Source of the DNA: Marsupella aquatica
Taxonomy: Eukaryota > Marchantiophyta
Length of the DNA stretch: 64,000 nt
Direction of reading: 5' to 3'
NCBI GenBank assembly: GCA_973895155.1
Contig: OZ316892.1
Coordinates: 19,282,001-19,346,000 of the forward strand
A program made the translations under genes and the position numbers. Shown here piece after piece: positions 54,301 to 64,000 of the stretch (its first letter is position 1; every line of letters starts with the position of its first letter). The notes under the pieces are model-generated. The model searched no databases and was not told the origin of the DNA. It worked only from the letters and a program-made list of their open reading frames with translations.

Positions 54301-57300
54301 TAATCTTTACCATAGATCTACCTCCTTGAAGTGACTCTTCATGTTAAAGTGTCACGTAGTGACACACTTGGTGTTGTCCATATATTTTGTAGATTATCTA
54401 TTTAATATTGATTCAATGATCTTGTATTTCCAGTTCACTTGTAATACAAATCAGCTGAGTAGTTTTCCTCAATTCTATGCATTCACTTCATTCTCTCACA
54501 TGACATCAGAGCCTTTGTTTTAAGTTTTGTCTGTTCTGAAATTTAGGGGATAATTCGGAGTTGAAAGACACTTCAACCTCCTACAGTGTGTAGGGTGGCC
54601 GCTCACTTTCTCCAATTTCAATAGAGTTCTTTGATAAGAAATTTTATCACAGTTCATTTTGTCAGAATTTTTAGATCTTTAGTGTAACTTATCATCATTG
54701 AAAATAATGAAAGGTAATACTCTTCTCAAATTAGAAGATGTTGTACTCAAGTTTTCTGCTCGATTTTCTGGTTCTTCTTACTACATATGGCATTTGTGAT
54801 CAGCACAGTGCAGCTGACAATACTTCAGACGATGCGATTGCGATTCCAGCTTTGATCTGCAGCATGCCAGACAGCTATGACAATGACATAAAGACTGTAC
54901 TGTACGTGTATATAGCCTTAGCTGGCTTGGATTTATCATCCATCATTGTTGCTCTTCTTCGATCAATACGAGATTAGCAAGAAGAGAAATTCAGAATCTT
55001 CCACTGCATTATTTGTAGGGAAGCTAGACACATCCCAACTTAATTCTGGAAGGAGTAAATCTTTCAACACTTAGAAGGGTGGGTATTTTGGTAAGGGTAA
55101 TCCCCATTGTAAACCCACACCAACTGGTGAATCCCCTACTGATCAGGCATCGCTTCTTCATCTACTGTTTACAAGCGCCATCCTTACAAAACGATGAGAT
55201 GCCACTACTGCAATTTGAAAGGTCATCATATTAAAGACAGTCAAAAAAGAATTACTGAAGAAACTTCTGGTCCAAGCTCAGCACCACTGCAAGTAAATGC
55301 TGCTGCCCACTTATATGTTTTTTGTTGCCTACTCTGTTACCCCGACTTCATCTAATTAAAGATGATTCTTGGTATTTAGATGTACAGGAGCAACACATCA
55401 CATGGCGCATGATCTTGACTATTTTTACTCATACACTCCGTATGACAAACCTCAGTATGTCTATCTTAATTAACTTTGGCATAGTTTGACTCAAGCCATT
55501 TGATCCGTGGCACTGGAATTGTAGCCCTTTTATTAATAATGGTCAAACCCCTTGCATTTTATTCAGTAACCCATGTAATACCTGATGTATTACACATCCT
55601 TGGCTCTCTAAAAACCTCTTTTCAGTCAAGCAACTCGATCTCAATGGTGGCTCATTGCATATTGCAAATGGAGTTGTATCTTACACAAAGTCAAAGGGGA
55701 TGAAATCAGCACTTGCAAGTTGACACAAAATCTGGAAAAAGTTGGAGATGTTGTAAAGTCTCCTTCCATCACATGCCAATTCGTCTCATCTTTGGCATCT
55801 GGCGTAGCCGTCATGGTCACATCCCAGATTGCATACAGCAACTGAAAAGGGCAATATGTTTTAGGGACTATCTTACTCACTTTGATCCCTCCAGTGTGTC
55901 CTCTTGTACAGCTTGTGGTCATGGAAAACAAGCACCTTTACTTTTCCTACAGAACCTGCTATTAGGGCTACTGAATTACTTGGCATAGTGCATTCTGATA
56001 TGGCCTAATAACCCCACCAACATATTCTGGTTTTAGATATTACATATTATTCATAGATGATATTTCCCGTTTCACTACAAGTTTACTTGTTCAAGCAGAG
56101 GCTCTCAATACGGTTTCATTGAGTTTAACTAGCTCTTTTAATTTGCTGCTAACCAGCATAAACCATTGACTGTTGAAGTCTTGTATTCAGATAACGCCCC
56201 AACTTTGATGCTTATTGTGTTGACAAAGGCATTATACGGCAATTCACTTCCCCCCTATACTCCAGATAAATATGGGGTAGCTAAGCGCAAAAACTGTACA
56301 TTGATCAATCATGTGCTTTCTACACTTTTTGAATCAGCTCTTCCCAAGCCTTATTGGGGAAGGCACTTCATACTGCAATGTATGTGCAAACTTGCAACCC
56401 GAATTAACTAAGGCCATCTCAGTTCATAAGACTCCCTATGAAATGCAGTTTCTCATAATCCAAATTACTGTGATATTTGGCAGTCCAGCCTACGCAAAAA
56501 AGCTGGTTTTCCACACATCTGCATGTATTTTCTAAGGCTATAGTGATCAAACAAAAGCATATCGCCTTTGAAAGAAAATGTGATTAAAAGACCATTTTCT
56601 CTAGAGATGCTGTTGTACTTGAACATCAAGTGGGCAATGACCCTACATCAACAGACATTACCTCGAGAAAGTGGCAAGATCACTACTCAATTGGAAAAAT
56701 ATGATTCTCATGCTGAAAGTCTCAAGGGCTCAACAGCAAAGATGGGCTTTACTTTTGACAACAAGCTTTTTCAAAGAACCATATTCTTATAAAGAAGCTG
56801 TCACCGGACCAGATGTAGACAATTGGAAAGCTATAATTTCTGCATTTTTGTTAACTATGACTATGTTAGTTCATAGTCATCAGTTCATTCAATTCAATCA
56901 TGGCAGTGCAGAAATCATTCATTCAATTCAATCATCGCAGAGCAGAAATCATCTTGTTGTTCTCTTACATTTTATTTCTTTACATGGTATTAGAGCTTTG
57001 ATATAATCCCTTCAATTCAATTTCTCTAGGATTAAGAAATTGAGGGATGCTTCAATTATCCTTAGTAGTAGAGGCGCCTTTTACTAGATCCTTACTTCTT
57101 CGATTGAGTGATGTAACATCAAATTCCTGTGAATTTGTTGTTTCTCATGATTTTCTATCTTTCAGAATTGCTTTGCTCGATATTCTCCAGGATTCCTTCA
57201 AATTTCCAATCTGGTTTCCAGTTTGTTACAATTCTGCTGGTTGTCAGATCAATTGCATGTTGGAAATAGAACAGGTATACAATGCATGAATGAATTGACT

Positions 57301-60300
57301 TAGATAGAAAATTATCCCCAGAGGGGATGTAAGTACAAAGTGGACCTAGTCCACGGATTGAGCCTTCAACAGGCACAACTTAATAGATGCGCCTCTAGGC
57401 TTCAGGGTTGACGAGGCACTACCAAGAGACGTGACTAAGAACCAATGAGGAACAAGCACACGGATTGAGATCACTAATGTCTAGTTAATATCTAACACTC
57501 TCCCTTAACTAGCATAAGGGATCACTAACAATTAAGCCTTGTCAATAACACCTAAACCTAAAGTAAACTTCTCGTGCTTGTCTTGGGTCAGTCCTTTGGT
57601 GAAAACATCAGAGATGTTATCATTCGTGGAGCAAGGTTAAACATTAATCAGTCCTTCTTCAAACTTCTCTCTAACATAGTGATAGCGGATGTCAATATGC
57701 TTGGTTCTCTCATGCTGCTTTGTTGGAGTGATGAGATCAATTCCACTATTGCTGTCACAATAGATTTGCATGACAGGTTGAGGAAATCTCATGTCGCCAA
57801 GCAGGCAGGCGCTGCAGCCAAATTGCTTCTGTGGCTGCTTTGGATAACGCCATGTATTCAGCCTCGGTACTGGACAAAGAGACTGAAGTTTGTCGTTTAG
57901 AGGACCAAGAAACGGCTCCCTGAGCAAAAATGAAGCAGTAGCCGCCGGTAGATCGTCGGGAGTCCAAATCACCACCCCAATCAGCATCGGTAAAACCGAC
58001 AAGTGGTTGTTTGTCCTTACTGTAAGTAATTCCCTTTGATATCGTTCCCTTGATGTATCTGAAGATGCACTGACATACTGCAATCCAGTGTGTTGGGCCA
58101 GGATTAGACATGAATTTCGCTACTTGGCCAACAGCGTAGGCAATGTTGGGCCTGGTACAAATCATAGCCCACATAAGACTTCCAACAGCTTGCTTATATG
58201 GGATAGACTGCATATGCTCCTTGTCTTGGTTGTTTTTAGGACAATCTGTAGTACTGAGCTTGGAGCCAGACGCAACGGGATTGAAGACGAGATTACAATT
58301 ATCCATCCCAAAGGGAACCAAAATCTCTCTGAGGTAGCGTTCTTGAGAGAGGCTGATTTCGCCAGCAGATCTGTTTCTGCGAACTTCTAATTGAAGGCAA
58401 TGGCTAAGCTCTCCCAAATCAGACATCTCAAAACCTTGTTGAAGAGTAGTTTTGATTTGCTGGAGCAAAGGGAGAAAATTACTTACAAGGATACAATCAT
58501 CTACGTAGAGAGCAAGGATGACGAAATTTGTGCCAGAATAATAAATATAGAGATTAGAATCAGCACTAGATCGAGCGGATAAAACCCAGGCTTAGTAAGA
58601 AAGCATCAAACTTTTTATACCACAGGCGAGCTGATTGCTTAAGCCTGTAGAGAGCTTGAAACAAAAGAAGCGCAAGGGCACACTGATGTTTGGCTCGAAG
58701 TTTAGCCTCCTGCGTAGGAGACAACAAACTAGGGGGAATCGTCATATAGATCTTTTCACCCAAGGTGCCCTGAAGAAAAGCAGTTTTTACATCAAGTTGA
58801 TGTAACTCAAGATCGTGAAGGGCAACAAGAGCAATAAGAAGACTAATAGTGGAAAGCTTAACCACTGGAGAATAAGTTTCAGTGTAATCAACGCCAGGAA
58901 CTTGAGTGAAACCTCTGGCAACTAAACGAGCTTTGTACCGCTTAACATTACCAAAAGCGTCTAATTTGGTCTTGAAAACCCATTTGCAGGTAACAGGCTT
59001 TCGATTAGGAGGCAATGCAGTAACTTCCCAAGTTTTATTCTTGATGAGAGAATGAAGTTCGTCCGTGATTGCAGCCTGCCAATGGGAGGCGTTGGGACCA
59101 GAAATAGCTTCCTCATAAGTCTCAGGTTCGATGACCGGAGTAGGAGAATAAACAACATTGCCATTAGCTGCGTCATAGAACTGAGGGGCTTGACGCTTCC
59201 GCTCTCCCCGAGACAAATAATTGAGATGGGTAAAAGTCGGGCCAATCGTAGACTTAGGTTGCACTCGCCGTTGATAAGTAATAATAGGTTGAACAGAAGA
59301 AACGGGTGGAGTGGAAGAAACAAGGAGTGGGGAAGGTGGCGTGAGAGGAAGAGACAAAACAGGCTGCATCACAGGAGCAGAGTGGATAGAATGGATAGGT
59401 GGTCCAACAGAAGGAGAGATGTCAGGAAGGGATTGACTGGGTGATGAAGCAGTATAAAAGTCGGGATCAGAGAGAAGATCCAAGGGGGAAGAATCATCAC
59501 TAGAGGAGTTAAATGAAGGAACATGATGAGCAGTAAGATGCATGCTCAAAGAAACGGACATCACGAGAAAGAAGAATGCGCTTATCTGCAATTCGCTGAA
59601 GACGATAGGCCTTGGATTGCAGATCGTATCCAAGGAATATGCACTGCTGAGATTTAGGATCCAATTTGGATCGATTTACAGGCGGAATAAAAGCAAATGC
59701 AATACAACCAAAAATACGCAGTAGAGAAAGATCGGGCTTGTTACCAAACCAAAGCTCGTAAGGAGTGGAATATTTGTTAATAGCCTTAGTAGGACTGTGA
59801 TTTTGGAGAAAATTAGCAGTAAGCAGAGCTTCGCCCCAATAGGACTTAGATAAGCCTGATTCACTCAGCAAAGATCGAACAGCATTAAGCAAGGTACGAT
59901 TCTGCCGCTCAGCCACGCCATTTTGTTGAGGAGAATATGGAGTGCTAAATTGACGTACGTAAGATGCCACGGTTTTGCAGAAAAGAAGAAATTCAGAAGA
60001 TTTATACTCTCCTCCTTTATCTGAACTGAGAATCTTCAATTTGTGATCCGTCTGGTTTTCAGCATGGGTTAAGAATTCCTTGAAGCGAGAGAAAACTTCA
60101 TGCTTATACTGCAGGAGATAAACCTGAGTATAACGGGAGTAGTCGTCAATAAAGGTAACAAAATACCGGAAACCAGTATGAGTGGCATAAGAGATAGGGC
60201 CGCACACGTCAGAGTGAAGTAAAGCGAGAGGCTCAGTAGTTCGTGTCGCTCCATCAGGAGGAAACTTGGTGCGATCTTGCTTGTCATGGACACAAGAAAT

Positions 60301-63300
60301 GCACTGAGAAAAAGAAGACAGGTTTAAGAGATCAAGTCCATGAGCCAGATGGTGAGACTGCATCTGATGGAGACGTGCTTTACTAATGTGGCCAAGTCGT
60401 CGATGCCACAGAGTAGTTGACGTGGAGGCCGCGTAAGGAATAATAGAACCGTCAGTAGAAACAGGAGCGGCCTGAGAAGGGAGAAGTGTCTCTCCCAGAA
60501 GCCAGAAATTATTAACTCAAGGGCAAGTCGCAATAAGATTGCGAGAAGAATCATAGAGAGAAATGAGATCATCTTGAAGGGATAGGGATCCCTTTTCTGT
60601 GCTCAATTGAACTGCTGAGTACCCATTCTTATCAAGCGATGGAACATATAAAACATTAGTTAAAAAATAGTTGGCGCCAAAATCAGTAAGGCGGACATAA
60701 ACAGTTCCATGGCCCTTAATGGGAATTGAGGACCCATCAGCAAGATGTAATGATCGTTCAGAAGGATATTCAGCAAAATCAGAGAAACCAGACCGTGGAT
60801 AGGTCATATGCTGAGAGGCAGCAGTGTCAACATACCAATGAGAATTTGTAGATTGATCAGAAGGGGGAGGACAAGAGTAGCAGGCCGTGTGACAGTAAGA
60901 GCAAGAAACACAATAGGCACTGAATTGAGGAGAGGCTGAACTAGTACCAGACTGCTTCTGCTCACGAGCAATGCGCTTCCGACAGTCTCGTATGTGGTGG
61001 CCCTTCTTATGACAATAACTAAAAAAAATAGTTGATCGTGAAAACTCAGAATCATTAGAAGGAGAAGCCTTAGGCAGGTCGGTAACAGAAGTACTTGGTG
61101 AAGTACCAGAACCAGAAGGCTCTTTCCACTTGGGTCAAAATTTACCTTTGAACTTGCCTTTAGAAAGGGATGATTGAACATCTGTAACGGCAAGAGCAGT
61201 AACCTGATCAGCAAGTCCTTCAGCTTTCATGAATAGTTCTTCTTGGAGAAGAAGTGTGATAACGTCTGCCAAGGTGAGATTCCGCTGACCACGAAGAGAA
61301 GTGATAAAGCTTTTATACTCGGCAGGCATACTGCGAAGAAGATGCAATTTAGCTTGCTGATCTGAAACTGGGGCATTAGCAGAGGCAAGCTGCTCCATGT
61401 GAGCATGAAGATTTACAACATGCCGTGAGACACTTTCGCCTGGTTTCATCTTGAAAGTTGAAATTGCATCTTGTTAATGCATAACAGTGACCATCTGTTG
61501 CAAAGTAAGTGTTACACAGATCTTGCCAAGCATCATGGGCTTTGGCAAAACGACTAACAGCTTGCACAAATTCGGGCATAAGCGCAAAAATGATTAGATC
61601 AAGAGCAATGAAATTGCGATGGTTCCAGTCTGCAACGCTGCCAGATCCGCTAGCAGGGGCAGTTGCAGGATCAGGAGAAAGTTCAGTGCCATTTGCTATG
61701 GCATAAACATTAGCGACCTGCATCTTAATCATGATTCGATGTTTCCAGGAATGGAAATACTTTCCATTGAATTTCTGGAAGTGTGAATCAAGACAAATTC
61801 CAGTAGTATCTGTAGTAGGGTATGAAACTGGAGGATTGGCAGGGGGATTAGCTGGTGGTGGATTGGCTGGTGGTGGGTTGGCTGGTGGTGGGTTAGCTGG
61901 TGGTGGGTTCACAGCAGACATTTTGAATAGTGGGAATTAGATAGAAATCCCAAAATATTGTAGAGATTGCCTAAGCAATTTCCGAATACTCTAAAATGTA
62001 TGGTGAAGATCCAGAAAAGAATTAGGATCTAATAAATCAATTGCTCATCAGCTAATTGATTATGATGACAAATTGGGCTGCAGTCCCAATCTGATTTAAG
62101 TCAATTAAATAGAATTCTATAAACCAGAGAATTGAAAGAATGAGAATACTTAAGAACGAGAACTAGACAGAGGCGTCCCTGAGTCTAAGTTGATCAAGAA
62201 GATAATTCTCACGATAAAGAATCTCGTAGTAAGGTAGGATTGCTCTGATACCATGTAGGAAATAGAACAGATATACAATGCATGAATGAATTGACTTAGA
62301 TAGAAAATTATCCCCAGAGGGGATATAAGTACAAAGTGGACCTAGTCCACGGATTGAGCCTTCAACAGGCACAACTTAATAGATGCGCCTCTAGGCTTCA
62401 GGGTTGAAGAGGCACTACCAAGAGACGTGACTAAGAACCAATGAGGAACAAGCACACGGATTGAGATCACTAATGTCTAGTTAATATCTAACATCAATCT
62501 CTTTCTTTCTTTCATAATTATGATCAAGTTCTTTTTTCCATCCTCTCATCATCTCACCATGGTAAAATCAATCAAGTATTTGTTGGAATACAATTAAGTT
62601 CACTCATTAGCCTAGACTAGATTACATAGATTGATAGGACATCTAAGGTCAGGTGGAGATCAACCTTTAGATCTCCTTGCATCTAAGGTCCTGGTCAGGC
62701 TTTAGGGTTTAGGGTTCCAAAATTCAACGGCTCAGGCTTTTACTTATGGCAGATGCGCATGATTCTATTTCTTACAGCCGAATCTTTAATAGACATTGTT
62801 GAAGGTAGATCACTACAGCCCACCACTGCTTCCAATCCCCCTGCTACTGGACCAGGTAGCATTACGGAATGGGAACAGCAAAATGCAATTGCGTTGCATT
62901 ACATAGGAGATCTGATTAGAAGATTCTCAGCTTAATTATATTAGCAAAGTCAAAATTGCATATTAGCAAAGTCAAAATTGCTAGTGCTGCATGGAAGAAA
63001 TTGACCGATCTTTATCAGGCTCAAGACTCTATCACTAAGATGTATCTCAAAGATGAGTTACAAACATTGAAGATGAAGTAAGGTGAAACTCTGGTTGATC
63101 AACTTAAAGCATCCGGGAGTTCTACCACGGATGAAGATCAATTTCTGGCATTGATGAGAAGCATGCCGAACAGTTACAAGCCACTATTATCATCCCTTGA
63201 GGATAGACGACACTAACTTTGTCTAAAGTTATTACTTATCTCATTCAAGAGGAGAAAATGATGAAAACTCAAAGTACAGAGCATTTGATGGCTCTATATG

Positions 63301-64000
63301 TGGGAAGATCCCCAAATCATAGAGACTATGGCCGAAATCCTAGGAAGAGGTCGTGACAGATCCATTGGATTCAGAGGAGGACCAGGAATTGATTTCCACC
63401 GTCCTGGTGGAAGAGGCGTAGGTCCTCATAAACAAGGAGGAGGAATTTTTCCTTCTCAACAAAATTCTTTTCAAGCTGAAGGTGAATCTTCTTCATCTTC
63501 GAAACCTGGTTGGCAATCTTCCAATCAGAATTTTACACCAAAACAACTGAAATGTTTTTACTGCCAAATTATTGGACATCATATCAAGGACTGTCGAAAA
63601 TGAATTGCTGATGAGGCTACAAATTTGAATTCCCAAGCAAGTTTGAATTCTCAAGCAAATTCGACAACATATCTCTTCAATGTTGTGGCTTTTCCAGTAC
63701 CTGCTCCCCGAGATAACACTTGGTATCTGGACACTGGGGCAACTCACCATATGGCATACTCTATCGAGTATTTTTCTTCATATGCCGCATTTCATACTCA
63801 ACATGTTTTTCTTGGAGATAACTCGACCCAGGAAATAAAAGGCAAGGGAGAAGTTACCCTTCAGACTGAGGAAGGCAAATTCCGTATCATACCTGATGTT
63901 CTTCATGTCCCAGGATTGACAAAGAATCTATTTTTTGTCAAACTCTTGGATGTTGCTGGAGGATCTGTTGTCATCAAACAAGGAACATGTGTTCTTCATA

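Overview
The window reads as nuclear DNA of a land plant. The evidence is split genes with GT-AG (and two GC-AG) introns of about 80-1,000 bp, an apparent chloroplast transit peptide, plant-type protein families (pectate lyase, DUF1499, a plant F-box protein, a plant HRQ1-type helicase with an N-terminal ubiquitin-like domain) and Ty1/copia retrotransposons. The species cannot be named from sequence alone. Intron sizes argue against the very compact Selaginella style; a bryophyte or other seed-free plant is a guess only. Exon models were built by hand from reading frame, splice phase and conserved motifs.

Genic half (1-39.9 kb): a pectate lyase (1551-3093, +; first exon not found); a 13-exon TPR plus metallo-beta-lactamase protein (5854-10675, -; 376 aa); an 8-exon DUF1499 protein with a likely plastid transit peptide (15566-18448, -; 283 aa); a 3-exon F-box protein (23974-25330, +; 182 aa); a 26-exon HRQ1/DUF1998 helicase (26522-37111, -; about 1,260 aa); and an intronless 104-aa acidic protein (39584-39898, +). 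Between and inside these genes lie many local tandem repeats (22-143 bp units), a tRNA-derived SINE-like element, hairpins and a 130-bp inverted repeat.

Transition (40-54 kb): mostly non-coding, with a decayed F-box/kelch gene (about 44.4-45.3 kb), two related low-copy genes or pseudogenes built from SUMO-interacting-like acidic motifs (46.4-47.2 and 48.9-49.4 kb), and one coding-looking terminal exon of unknown function (51.9-52.35 kb).

Transposon block (54.2-64 kb): three nested Ty1/copia elements. An old + strand element (LTR ending at 54500) is broken in its reverse transcriptase by a second + strand element with a 121-bp LTR (56864-56984). The leader of that second element is in turn split by a complete 5,236-bp minus-strand copia (57258-62493) with 240-bp LTRs differing at four positions. 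The second element resumes at 62494 and runs off the window.

The genes show no operon-like relation; each appears to be an independent plant gene. The least-explained items are the SIM-motif array family, the TPR-MBL fusion, and the tandem repeat that overlaps the F-box stop codon. No clearly new multi-gene system was found.
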